Under the pieces are notes generated by a model. The model was given only the letters and a program-made list of their open reading frames with translations, was not told the origin of the DNA and searched no databases. DNA of 64,000 nt from an uncultured Polaribacter sp. (lineage in GTDB: Bacteria > Bacteroidota > Bacteroidia > Flavobacteriales > Flavobacteriaceae), in contig NZ_CANLXV010000010.1 of assembly GCF_947495205.1 (NCBI RefSeq), forward strand, positions 1 through 64,000, read 5' to 3'. Positions 26,455 to 35,383 of the stretch are shown in pieces (position 1 is the stretch's first letter; each line of letters starts with the position of its first letter). The translations under genes were made by a program, and so were the position numbers.

Positions 26455-27669
26455 CTAAATAAATTTGATTTTTATTTTACTTTTCACCACCCAATCTTCG
26501 CCTTCAAAAACAACTTCTCCTTCTTCTATTACATTTATACCTTTTGCCTCTGAATTATATGCATTCTCATATTCACAAACTGTTTCTAAATATATATTAG
26601 GTGAATTTAAAGCTCTTGATAAATCTGCTGTTCCAATTAAAGAAATGCTACCTCTATTGACATTATCATCAACCTTTACAACATATAAAGAAGTAGGTTT
26701 TTCTATTTCACTTGCATCTTCGATTGCAAATCTTCTTTCCTCAAATGGTGATGGAAAGTATATGAACTTCTTTTTAATTTCAGAATTTTCAAACGCTACT
26801 GTGATAGGTTTAGCTTCTTCAATAGGTTGTTGAAATTCTAAACTTTTCTCTACTTGGGTTTTTCTATTTCTAACAAGGTTATTCTTTTCAACTGTAGAAG
26901 TTTTTTTAGTCTTTAATTGATTAATTTCATTTATAAGGTTTTTATTTTTTTCCTTTAGGGTTTTATTTTCACTTTTATAAAAACTTTCTAAATTCTGTTT
27001 TTTTTCTTTAACGTTATCTTTGACTTTCTTTTTACTTTTTAATTTTATTAAAAAAACATTTAATAGGATTGAAATTACCAATAAAACATATAAAGTCATT
27101 TGCCCCCAATCTATTCCCACTTTATGTATAATCGACCTGTTTTCTAAATTCTTAGGATTCATTATTTTTTGACGAGAACTAGAAAGTATTGTGTGTTTTT
27201 TAGCTATTAATTTATCATAGTGTTTATTAATACCTTCTATTACTTTTGTTCGATTAGAAACTATCTTTGTTTTCTCAGGATTAAAAATTATGTTCTTAAA
27301 ATGAATGCTTTTTACACTGTCAATTAATTCTAACTTGTAAGATTTAAAGACTTCGTCTCTTGTTTTTACCCAACCTTTTGATAAATATTTACTTACACTA
27401 TCTAAGTTTACAGCAATTCTTAGTTCAGAATACTCATCATTCAACTTTTTATAAGTTTCCCACTCTATTTTTTGGTTTGTATTAAATCGTTTCTTATCAG
27501 TCTTAGAAGACCAATCTCTCAAATCTTCCATGTAAGCAATGGTTAATTTAACCACTGCCCATTTATTTAATTTCTTGAATGCTTCTATACTATCTTTTTT
27601 GGTAACTTGACTGTAGCCACTATTTGTGAGGAGCAAACTGATTATGAATCCAATTATAAATTTTTTCAT
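26455..27669 (-). CDS. Membrane coiled-coil protein of the operon
   Basis: 404 residues from the ATG at 27669, chosen because it begins a clear signal peptide (KKFIIGFIISLLLTNSGYSQ); the longer frame would overlap the actin-like gene. A periplasmic helical region (about 25-185) is followed by a transmembrane helix (about 193-212), a charged coiled coil and a C-terminal strand-rich domain (about 300-404; FIYFPSPFEERRFAIED at its start). It would link periplasm and cytoplasm. No family is recognised. It sits between the actin-like and MotA-like genes with 10- and 3-nt gaps. Confidence 0.65.
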   Translation of the reverse strand: MKKFIIGFIISLLLTNSGYSQVTKKDSIEAFKKLNKWAVVKLTIAYMEDLRDWSSKTDKKRFNTNQKIEWETYKKLNDEYSELRIAVNLDSVSKYLSKGWVKTRDEVFKSYKLELIDSVKSIHFKNIIFNPEKTKIVSNRTKVIEGINKHYDKLIAKKHTILSSSRQKIMNPKNLENRSIIHKVGIDWGQMTLYVLLVISILLNVFLIKLKSKKKVKDNVKEKKQNLESFYKSENKTLKEKNKNLINEINQLKTKKTSTVEKNNLVRNRKTQVEKSLEFQQPIEEAKPITVAFENSEIKKKFIYFPSPFEERRFAIEDASEIEKPTSLYVVKVDDNVNRGSISLIGTADLSRALNSPNIYLETVCEYENAYNSEAKGINVIEEGEVVFEGEDWVVKSKIKIKFI

Positions 27670-27679
27670 TCTTTTTGGA

Positions 27680-30600
27680 TTATTGGTTTTCAATTTCACT
27701 TGCCAATTCATTTAGTTTTCCGATTAAAGGGAAAAAGAATAAAGTTTCTCCAAGAGTTTCGTCATCAACAGTATCAGACTTTAAATGATCTATACCTTGT
27801 AATTCGTAATCTAATAAATCTAAAGATTTATTATCATTGAAAATTTTAGCTGATTTATTAGAGACATCAAAACTATCTTTAAAGTTTTGCTCTACCATTA
27901 GCTTATTAAATAACTTGTAAAAGTTTTCCACATTTTTAATTACACCGCCAACATAAGACTTTGTTAAATCCTTGTATTTAATAGTACTATCTGTTACCTT
28001 ACTAATACTCTGCACTGTCAATTCATCAGAATTTCCAACACTTATTTCTACTAGATCTGTATGATTTAAATCCTCTAATTCTTTACCTATATAAAAACCT
28101 CCTTTACAGGTAACTTCCTTAGGATTTTCACTTGCACTTACAGAAATATTTGAATCCATTTCATTATATACATTATTAAAAATAGCTTCAAAAAGTCTTT
28201 TTAAAGATAAATACTTACTAGTATCTTGATCAATAATTTGTAGAGTCTTAGAACCAGTACCACTGAATACAATATTTCTAGGAGACTCTAATCCTTTTAC
28301 TTTCATTAATTCAGCAATATGATATACTATAGAACTATAAAATAATAAGAAGATAATTTTAAGATCACCATCATTTGCTAATTTCTCAGAAAAATCAAGG
28401 TTTTTTAATTGCTTATCCTTTATGTTTTTATTTTCATGTAAGGAGAAGAAATAATTTATAATATCTTGAGAAGATTGATTATCGTTATATAGCTTTTCTA
28501 AAATTTCTAACTCAGGTTTTAAGTCATTCTGTATTAGAATTTCTTTAAATTTTGGATAATATTTTTGAACAAAGCCATTTGTATTAATACTACCATTAAA
28601 TCCATCTCCGAAAATAGCATTCCCTGCAAATTTAAATGATGAAATTAGTTTTGGTTCACCATCAGCATAAATCATTATATCTGTAGTACCTCCACCTATA
28701 TCAACAGAAACAGAAGGTTTTGCCATCGCTTTAATTCCTCCTTTTGCTTTATAATAATAAAAAGGCGCAATACTTTCTGGAAAATTTATTAAATTTTCTA
28801 AATTAATATCTGAACCAAAAACTGCTTTAAAGTTGTCTTTCCATATTTTTCTCAATCGACTTAAATGAGCAGAAGACATACTTAATGGATAAAACCATGT
28901 TACCTTTGTATTGGTTAAATTACCATCATTTATTAATACTTTATTTTTACACAACATTAGTAGTTCTTCAATATAAAGAGATAAACGTCTATTACTATCC
29001 GTTTCATTATTTGCCCACTTTAAATCTGTAAACGCTTTTAAATACTTTCTAATAGCTACTTTTTCGTAATCAAAACCAGCATTTGCATCTGCAAAAACAA
29101 AAGTGGGCTTATCATAGTTAACTTCTTTATTTTGAACCAAACAAGTTCTAAAAGGTGCGTTTCTCAATTCATCTTTACCAAAACTTTTACTAACAACCTC
29201 TTGTTTTAAATGTGATTCTCCATCTAAAACAGTTGTAATTGCAGCTCCTCTTTTAGGAGTATTGTCTGGCATTAAAAAGGCTATTTGACCATCATTTTTA
29301 GAAATATCAAATGCTTTTTCGCTTCCTTGTCCTTCTATTTTATACTCAATATGAGAATTTGTTGTACCAAAATCAATGGCAAACTCATAATCATCTCCTC
29401 CTGCTCCTTTATATTTTGGCCAATTTGGAATTAAATAATTTACTGAATCATTATATTTAAGAGCTACCGCATCAAAACTATTTTGAATAATTGTTTGAGA
29501 TGTAATATAGGGGCTTTGGGAACGTTGTTTTTGAACTTTATTAACATTCTGGTTACTATTTTTGGTGTTAATTACTTCAATATCTAGTTTGCTCCCATTT
29601 TGAGGGGAAACATCGGCCAATCCTAATGAATAAGTGATATCCGTTTGATCACTATATACAAATGGAAAAATAGAAAAAGCGAAAGACTTTTCTATAATAG
29701 TTCCTTTTTTAGGGTCCGTATTGTTATTTGGATAATAGATTTTTGTATACTGAATCGTGCCTCTTTTAATAGGAATATTTAAAACTACCTCAAGGCAATT
29801 TCCTGCCCTAGCATTAAACTGTATAAAATTTCCATCTTTAATATCTTCAACATTAAAATAATCAAAAAATTTCTTTGTTAAGGGTAATAAATATTTGTTT
29901 TCACCAACAGTAAAAAAATTATCCTTATCAATATCATAGGGTAATTTTATAATAGAATCCGTTAGAAAATCATTCATTGTCAAATAGGGATACTTATCAC
30001 CTTGTTCAGGCAATGTTCTATCTTCTAATTTGCGTTTGTCTTCTACAGGAACTTCAGTTGCTGGGTTCCAAATATCAAATGTGTAAGTATATCTTAAATT
30101 TAAAGGCTCAACTGGTAATACCAAAGGTTTTAAACCTTGTATGGATTTAATTGTAGTAATTACTAAATCGCTATTGTCCTGAATTTTAACAGGATCTAAT
30201 ACATATTGTTTTAAAGAAAAACCTGAGATAGCTTCTAGAGGTTGTCCTGCATTTCCATTAAACACAACATTTTGTAATGAATTTAAATATTGACTAGGGT
30301 TTAAAGTCATTAATTCATTATAAAAACTCGCATTAATTTGAGACAACTTAGCAAAACTACTTATTAAATAGATATTAAACTCAGGAAAATAAGAGTTAAA
30401 ATTAGCCATTTTAGATAATGCATATAAATATTTTACATACTCTTTATCTCTTTTATATAAAGGATGTAAACCGTCATCTAACATGATATCGTTACCAAAT
30501 TTAATATCAATTTCTTCGACACCCGGAGCTGCAAAAAACAATGTTCTAGGTGATGTACCTCCAATAATTTTATGCTTATATTTTATGATATATAATTTAT

Positions 30601-31054
30601 CTAAATTATCAAAATTATATTGAGAACTATCTTGTTTTAAGAATAAATCTAATGTTTTTCCTAAATGTTTTTGCTCTTCATTTCCGTTCAATAGATTGTT
30701 TAAACTAGTCGTTTTATCCCAAGCAACAAATTCTAAACTATCTTTATATTTATTATAATTAAATAAAATTTGACCAATATCTAATGCATCAGAAATTAAT
30801 TTATGATTATCTGAACCTGTTGCTTTTCCATTCTTTTCAACACCATCTAACTGCCCAGAGTTTCCAACAACATTAAAAGCTGTTCTTACTAAATCTATTC
30901 TTGCAAATGGACTTGGAATTGATGTTGGTAATTTCTTACCGTTTCCCCCGTCAGTATTAATACTACTAATTAAAGTACTGTTTATAGGCGTAGATGAAAA
31001 CCAATCGTTTGTCAACGCTCCTTGACTATGTATTCTAAAAACTTTTTTTGCCAT
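27680..31054 (-). CDS. Actin/Hsp70-fold ATPase with large N-terminal region
   Basis: 1,124 residues. The first ~550 have no recognised domain (note SIPSPFARIDLVRTAF near residue 45). The C-terminal half has the actin/Hsp70 nucleotide site: phosphate-1 AIDFGTTNSHIEY (about 558-570), phosphate-2 VSVDIGGGTTDIMIY (about 780-794) and adenosine motif NIVFSGTGSKTL (about 925-936). The overall design recalls SrfB-type proteins, but that is memory, not a search. It may polymerise or act as a switch. It starts 6 nt after the tubulin-like gene, so the two NTPases are probably made together. Confidence 0.85.
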   Translation of the reverse strand: MAKKVFRIHSQGALTNDWFSSTPINSTLISSINTDGGNGKKLPTSIPSPFARIDLVRTAFNVVGNSGQLDGVEKNGKATGSDNHKLISDALDIGQILFNYNKYKDSLEFVAWDKTTSLNNLLNGNEEQKHLGKTLDLFLKQDSSQYNFDNLDKLYIIKYKHKIIGGTSPRTLFFAAPGVEEIDIKFGNDIMLDDGLHPLYKRDKEYVKYLYALSKMANFNSYFPEFNIYLISSFAKLSQINASFYNELMTLNPSQYLNSLQNVVFNGNAGQPLEAISGFSLKQYVLDPVKIQDNSDLVITTIKSIQGLKPLVLPVEPLNLRYTYTFDIWNPATEVPVEDKRKLEDRTLPEQGDKYPYLTMNDFLTDSIIKLPYDIDKDNFFTVGENKYLLPLTKKFFDYFNVEDIKDGNFIQFNARAGNCLEVVLNIPIKRGTIQYTKIYYPNNNTDPKKGTIIEKSFAFSIFPFVYSDQTDITYSLGLADVSPQNGSKLDIEVINTKNSNQNVNKVQKQRSQSPYITSQTIIQNSFDAVALKYNDSVNYLIPNWPKYKGAGGDDYEFAIDFGTTNSHIEYKIEGQGSEKAFDISKNDGQIAFLMPDNTPKRGAAITTVLDGESHLKQEVVSKSFGKDELRNAPFRTCLVQNKEVNYDKPTFVFADANAGFDYEKVAIRKYLKAFTDLKWANNETDSNRRLSLYIEELLMLCKNKVLINDGNLTNTKVTWFYPLSMSSAHLSRLRKIWKDNFKAVFGSDINLENLINFPESIAPFYYYKAKGGIKAMAKPSVSVDIGGGTTDIMIYADGEPKLISSFKFAGNAIFGDGFNGSINTNGFVQKYYPKFKEILIQNDLKPELEILEKLYNDNQSSQDIINYFFSLHENKNIKDKQLKNLDFSEKLANDGDLKIIFLLFYSSIVYHIAELMKVKGLESPRNIVFSGTGSKTLQIIDQDTSKYLSLKRLFEAIFNNVYNEMDSNISVSASENPKEVTCKGGFYIGKELEDLNHTDLVEISVGNSDELTVQSISKVTDSTIKYKDLTKSYVGGVIKNVENFYKLFNKLMVEQNFKDSFDVSNKSAKIFNDNKSLDLLDYELQGIDHLKSDTVDDETLGETLFFFPLIGKLNELASEIENQ

Positions 31055-31060
31055 TATATT

Positions 31061-32530
31061 TTAATTTAGAATGTTGTTAACTTGTTCCTCTAAAACTTTA
31101 TCAAAAACTTTTATAAATCTTGACTCTTCTTCTTCTTTATCTAATTCACCACTTTTAATTAATTTATGTGCAGATTTAATTAAAATATCTCCAGTAGCTT
31201 TGTTTCTTGATAGCAATCCGCCTTTAGAAACTTGGTTTCCTATTATGAAATCAAATAAAGAATCGTGTTGTTGATTATCATGGAATGGCATAAAAGAAAT
31301 ATCATTCGTTTTCAATTCGTCTACCCATTCTTTAAAGTAATTTAGAAAAGGCAAAAACTCAGATTTATAAAAATCTGCATTATAGAATTCTTTTGTTATT
31401 CCATTTTCGCCATTATAATGCCCTGGAGATTTTAGTAATTCTGTCATCGATTTTTCAACAAACTTATCTAATAAATATAGCTTAGATAAAGGCAGTTTTA
31501 ATTTATCTTTTGCATCCTGTCCTAAACTATCAAATTTTAGTTTCCCCTTATCATCTTCAATTCCAAATTCTTTTATTGCTGTTACATTACTTTGAATGGA
31601 AGAAGGTATATTTTTCACAAAGTCTAGGATTGCTAAAGCACCAGCTAACTCTACAAAATGAGCTTTATTTTTCTGATCTGCTTTTCCTTCTGCATATTTC
31701 ATGTTATTATTTGCCTTATCCCCTATATGATAAAAAACATCTAACGAATTGTTGTTAAATATTGCATGTTTGTAATAACTCAACGCAGCTTTGGCTTTCC
31801 CAAAGAATGTTGCTGAATCAATTTCTTTTTCATTGTTATTATTATCAGATACTTTAAAATATGGTAAATAAGAAATAGCACCAATTGCAGACCTACTAAT
31901 TTTATCTGAATTAAGTCTGTTTGCATCATTTGTTCTTAAGTTCTTTAATAAAAGAGGAAATCCTGAGGCACCTGTTCCTCCAAAAATTGAACTTATTATA
32001 AAAATCGCATCGCCCTCATTAAAGGAATTAGAAAATTCGTGGTATTCTTGTGAGTCCACAATTTTATTTAAAACTACACTTCCAATATTAGGATTTCCTT
32101 TAAAACCAACAGTCATATCTGCCTCTATGTTTTCCTTACTAAAAAGCAAATCTATTAAAGCTTTATTTTCATCGTCTAACCCATTATAATCAATAGATTC
32201 TCCAAACTTTTGTCCACTTCCATCAATACTAAACTTAAAATTATTACTTAAGTTTGGGAGATTTTCATTCGTTAATTGCGTTAATGTTTTAATCTTAGTT
32301 CCAAATAGCGTATTATCCTCACCTGCTTTATAAGCTATGTTTTGATATTTCATTAAAATATCAGCTGTTCTATTTAAATCACCATTTGCAGTATCAGGAT
32401 CAATAATAATTGGTACTACCATATCAAACTTTTCATCTAACTTTACACCTGATGCCAATAGCATTGTTAAAGCTTTTATAACTCTAGAGCCAGTACCACC
32501 AATTCCAAAAACATATAATTTATTTGCCAT
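31061..32530 (-). CDS. Tubulin/FtsZ-like GTPase
   Basis: 489 residues. The N-terminus has a Rossmann glycine loop (VFGIGGTGSRVIKAL, residues 7-21). The tubulin signature, normally GGGTG(S/T)G, appears as SIFGGTGASGFP (about 178-189) after a hydrophobic strand. This fits the tubulin-like Pfam group (Tubulin_2) and the FtsZ-like families that Makarova and Koonin linked to membrane remodelling. It is not the cell-division FtsZ. Being cotranscribed with an actin-like ATPase and a MotAB-like pair is unusual. Confidence 0.85.
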   Translation of the reverse strand: MANKLYVFGIGGTGSRVIKALTMLLASGVKLDEKFDMVVPIIIDPDTANGDLNRTADILMKYQNIAYKAGEDNTLFGTKIKTLTQLTNENLPNLSNNFKFSIDGSGQKFGESIDYNGLDDENKALIDLLFSKENIEADMTVGFKGNPNIGSVVLNKIVDSQEYHEFSNSFNEGDAIFIISSIFGGTGASGFPLLLKNLRTNDANRLNSDKISRSAIGAISYLPYFKVSDNNNNEKEIDSATFFGKAKAALSYYKHAIFNNNSLDVFYHIGDKANNNMKYAEGKADQKNKAHFVELAGALAILDFVKNIPSSIQSNVTAIKEFGIEDDKGKLKFDSLGQDAKDKLKLPLSKLYLLDKFVEKSMTELLKSPGHYNGENGITKEFYNADFYKSEFLPFLNYFKEWVDELKTNDISFMPFHDNQQHDSLFDFIIGNQVSKGGLLSRNKATGDILIKSAHKLIKSGELDKEEEESRFIKVFDKVLEEQVNNILN

Positions 32531-32533
32531 AAT

Positions 32534-32965
32534 TTAAAAAGGGTTATTTCTATTGTTTGTACTTAAAAATCTGAAAGGGATAATTGATAAAATAACTGCT
32601 ATAATTAAAGAGTAACCAAACGTTACAAAACTCATTTGAACTATAAAATAATTTGCATCTAGCTGTCCATTTTCACCGGTATAGTCTCCTAAATACTGAA
32701 TAATTTCAGGGTTGTTATATATAATTGCAGATGTACTTATGTATGCTAAAATTGAAATAATTAACATAGTAATCCACCATTTAAACTTCGAGGAACTTAC
32801 AGGATCCCAAAATTTATAAAAAATGATGAGTATTATTATTGGAATTATTAAAATTAACCATCCAATCTTTCCGTAATCAAGATTGTTAAATACTGCATTT
32901 AAAAGGTCTTGGTAAGTATCCCAATTAAAAAAAGGTTCATAAAGTGACGCAACAATTTCATTCAT
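32534..32965 (-). CDS. Small integral membrane protein
   Basis: A 143-residue protein with three hydrophobic helices (about 33-51, 64-82 and 110-134), including IGWLILIIPIIILIIFYKFW. No catalytic motif. It lies 1 nt after the vWA-like gene and 3 nt before the tubulin-like gene, so it may anchor one of these at the membrane. Unknown family. Confidence 0.65.
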   Translation of the reverse strand: MNEIVASLYEPFFNWDTYQDLLNAVFNNLDYGKIGWLILIIPIIILIIFYKFWDPVSSSKFKWWITMLIISILAYISTSAIIYNNPEIIQYLGDYTGENGQLDANYFIVQMSFVTFGYSLIIAVILSIIPFRFLSTNNRNNPF

Positions 32966-32966
32966 A

Positions 32967-34271
32967 TTAATCTGCTTTAACTATTATATTTATTTTAAAA
33001 AAAATTCTTTTATTATTCACTTTTTGATACGCTTTTGAGACTCCTGTAATAAGTCTATGAAATGCAAAAGTTCTTGAAGTATTGTTTTTTATACTACAGT
33101 CGTTATCTGTACCAGAATTAATAATCCATTGAGGGAAATTAATATCAAGACTCAAATTCAAATCACCATATAATTTTTTCTTAGCTCTTACAACCAAAAC
33201 ATGTGTGTATTTAAATTTTCCTTTTTTATTTTGGTTATTAATCCATTTATATGACCTACCTGTTTTATCTAATTCGTTAACTTTTTTTACTTCTTGGACT
33301 TGGTAACCAGTATTGTTTTCTATTGAATAATTTGAAGTATTTAATAAATAGGATTCAGGAATTGAAAGATTAGAATAGTCTACTCCTATTCCAAATTGAA
33401 GATATCTATCTTTAAGCAATACACCTTTTTTAGAAAATTTTTCTGCGTCACCAATTTCTTTTACAACTGGTTTATGACCTGATTGTTTAAAGTTCCCTTC
33501 TTTTTCTTCTCCTTGGGTTAATACAGTATAATTAACTTTTAAATCTTTGGTTATAATAAACCTAGACTCTTCTTCTAAACCTTTTAAATCATTTTTTATC
33601 ACTATTTCTTCTAGTGTTTTATTAATAACTTTTCTAGCTCCAAACAAAAAGATATAATAGGGTCTTACTTGGTTAATTTTAATTGCTTTGTGTCCAGGTT
33701 TACATGATTCAGAATAATAGGTTCCGTCAAAATTAGAAGTCATTTTTAAGACTACTGTTTCAATTTCATTTTCTCTTAAAGCTTTTTCGAATGCTTGTTC
33801 AATTTTAACTGAAACAATACTAGGGTTTTTCCCTTTTACTGAATAAATACCATCTGTAACAACAATACTTAAATTGTTTTTTAAAGCTGTTTTTATAGCT
33901 GTTTTAAAAATAAATTGATGATCAGAACTCCTAATGTTACCAACTTTAATCTGGTTCTTTTCAATTCTATTTAAGATATCGGTTGTTTGATGAACATCAG
34001 TATTTACAAAAAAAGTATTTAATTTTTTACTTTTTGAATTCCCTATAACCCTTGTCATATTCTCCAAAAAATTGTCACCTTTCAAATAACCATTCATTGA
34101 TGATGAGTTTTCAAAATAAAAATTAACTTCATCTATTTCAATAGCACTGTTGATTTCTTTGGTAGTGACCTCTTTTTTTGTAGTTCGATTATGGAGTTTA
34201 TCTTTCTGACAACTTATGCCAATTAGCACAAACATTGAGAAAATTATCAACTTTGGGGAAGTTTTTTTCAT
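32967..34271 (-). CDS. vWA-like lipoprotein, first gene of the operon
   Basis: 434 residues. A signal with lipobox GISC (about residue 21) is followed by a vWA-type fold. Strand one ends in YFENSSSMNGY, a metal-site DxSxS with E for D, and IVVTDGIYS (about 140-150) is a likely second loop. The C-terminal third is strand-rich. Such proteins bind partners through a metal ion. It is probably anchored in the envelope and may present or sense a ligand for the system. A 240-nt leader separates it from the putative promoter near 34512. Confidence 0.72.
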   Translation of the reverse strand: MKKTSPKLIIFSMFVLIGISCQKDKLHNRTTKKEVTTKEINSAIEIDEVNFYFENSSSMNGYLKGDNFLENMTRVIGNSKSKKLNTFFVNTDVHQTTDILNRIEKNQIKVGNIRSSDHQFIFKTAIKTALKNNLSIVVTDGIYSVKGKNPSIVSVKIEQAFEKALRENEIETVVLKMTSNFDGTYYSESCKPGHKAIKINQVRPYYIFLFGARKVINKTLEEIVIKNDLKGLEEESRFIITKDLKVNYTVLTQGEEKEGNFKQSGHKPVVKEIGDAEKFSKKGVLLKDRYLQFGIGVDYSNLSIPESYLLNTSNYSIENNTGYQVQEVKKVNELDKTGRSYKWINNQNKKGKFKYTHVLVVRAKKKLYGDLNLSLDINFPQWIINSGTDNDCSIKNNTSRTFAFHRLITGVSKAYQKVNNKRIFFKINIIVKAD

Positions 34272-34511
34272 AAAATCAATATTTAATAAATCAGTATTTA
34301 TTTAATATCAATCATAAGTGAACATCAATTTCTATGTATACAAAGTATATTTTTATTGAAATCATTTTGATAAAAAGATTATTTTAAAGCCAAAAAACAA
34401 TTAATGCCTCGTAGTTGAATTAATAAATTCTAATGCTAACTAAAATTCAAGTTTTGTGTTAAATGACTGCATAATAAAGTTCGTTTATCTCAATTTCTTA
34501 TGAATGATAAA
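34272..34511 (-). other. Long 5' leader of the nine-gene operon
   Basis: About 235 nt between the predicted start site (near 34506) and the first ATG. It is AT-rich. I see no terminator hairpin or known riboswitch in it. Confidence 0.35.
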
Positions 34512-34519
34512 CAAAACTA
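34512..34519 (-). promoter_or_regulatory. -7 element of the nine-gene operon
   Basis: Minus-strand TAGTTTTG, an exact TAnnTTTG match, oriented toward the operon and exactly 21 bp downstream of operator site 3. Confidence 0.55.
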
Positions 34520-34540
34520 AAATAATTGTAAGTAGTTTTA

Positions 34541-34556
34541 TTACGGGTTTCCGTAA
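34541..34556 (-). promoter_or_regulatory. Palindromic operator, site 3
   Basis: TTACGG-N4-CCGTAA; the full stem TTTATTACGG/CCGTAATAAA spans 34537-34560 with loop GTTT. It lies 21 bp upstream of a TAnnTTTG element that points into the nine-gene operon, the same spacing as site 1 next to the response-regulator gene. Confidence 0.6.
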
Positions 34557-34747
34557 TAAAGATAATAAGAGCACATTAACTTTCTGAAAGCCTTGCAAAC
34601 AAGTCTGATTAACAGTAAAATAGACTTTTTTTTTGTTTTGAAGTAATAACAAAAAAAATACAAATATAAAACACTTTTACATGTATTAGAATTAAGATTT
34701 TATCTTACGATACTAATAAGCTGAATCATCACACATAAAATCAATTT

Positions 34748-35010
34748 ATTATATCTGAGACATACGCTTCATCGTATCAAAAAACGCTATTTTAAAGGTA
34801 TCATCTTTAGCAAATAACCTATACAAGTCTAATTCTTGTTTACGCTGTTTAGAGATTACATCTTCCTTTATTTTTTGAAATGAGATGGTCTTATTTTGTT
34901 CGTCTAAATTGTTTAAATATTTTGACCCTAAATCTGGATGTAATTGTATCGATTTGGTAAGATTAATAAATTTAGGGCGTTGATCTACTGGAGTTACATC
35001 CCGTCTCTGT
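34748..35010 (-). pseudogene. Headless C-terminal gene fragment
   Basis: The minus-strand frame ending at TAA 34748-34750 is open for about 85 codons, with no suitable start. It reads RPKFINLTKSIQLHPDLGSK, then helical charged sequence, then ELDLYRLFAKDDTFKIAFFD before its end. It looks like the end of a large protein, and the LYRLF..D..F pattern recalls C-termini of type I restriction or helicase subunits, but I am not sure. It lies in a different frame from the integrase fragment beside it, so a deletion joined the two. Confidence 0.45.
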
Positions 35011-35091
35011 ATAAGTTAATGTTAGTTTAGGCCATCTCGAAATATCAACACCTCCAGTATATATTTTTGGCTCAGAATAATTCAATTTCAT
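34991..35091 (-). pseudogene. Truncated tyrosine integrase, N-terminal fragment
   Basis: From the ATG at 35091 the minus strand reads MKLNYSEPKIYTGGVDISRW, a start I recognise from tyrosine recombinases/integrases of flavobacterial elements. The match stops after about 22 residues and the rest of the frame is unrelated, ending within 120 nt. It lies next to the 3' end of tRNA-fMet, a typical integration target. It is probably what remains of an excised or deleted island. Confidence 0.65.
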
Positions 35092-35099
35092 AGGAAAAA

Positions 35100-35122
35100 C
35101 GTGTACGTTTTCGTGTACGTTT
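35100..35122. repeat. Two direct repeats upstream of the integrase fragment
   Basis: CGTGTACGTTT occurs at 35100-35110 and 35112-35122, a 12-bp period. Similar GTGTACG repeats occur before integrase genes in Bacteroidota, from memory, and may be recombinase arm-binding sites. Confidence 0.5.
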
Positions 35123-35145
35123 CGTAAAAATAAGAAGTTTAAAAG

Positions 35146-35178
35146 CATAAAAAAACGAATTGTGAGACACAATTCGTT
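35146..35178 (-). terminator. Terminator of tRNA-fMet
   Basis: AACGAATTGT (35154-35163), loop GAGAC, ACAATTCGTT (35169-35178). On the minus strand the stem is followed by TTTTTTATGC, an intrinsic terminator 24 nt after the tRNA. Confidence 0.8.
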
Positions 35179-35201
35179 GATTTAATTGGCTTTAAGCTTT
35201 G

Positions 35202-35274
<73 letters not shown>

Positions 35275-35371
35275 ATTTCGACTGCAAATATACGATATAC
35301 TATAAGTAATAACCAAACATTATTTCATTTATTTTTTAAGTACCTAAACGTTAATCTACTAAAAATCTAAT

Positions 35372-35379
35372 TACCTTTG
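35372..35379 (+). promoter_or_regulatory. -7 element very close to the era start
   Basis: TACCTTTG, an exact TAnnTTTG match, ends only 4 nt before the era ATG. Transcription from it would begin at or next to the start codon, giving a leaderless mRNA. Confidence 0.5.
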
Positions 35380-35383
35380 CAAC

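Noticed and set aside
31061..32530. Calling the tubulin-like gene ftsZ
   Set aside because: Signature and length differ from FtsZ, and the neighbours are not division and cell-wall genes.
22534..34271. Calling the nine-gene operon a Zorya system
   Set aside because: Only the motor pair resembles ZorAB; no ZorC, ZorD or ZorE-type gene is present.
34972..35172. A 66-codon ORF as an intact small gene
   Set aside because: Its ATG lies inside the tRNA-fMet terminator hairpin. Only the part from 35091 resembles an integrase and that breaks off, so it is a remnant.
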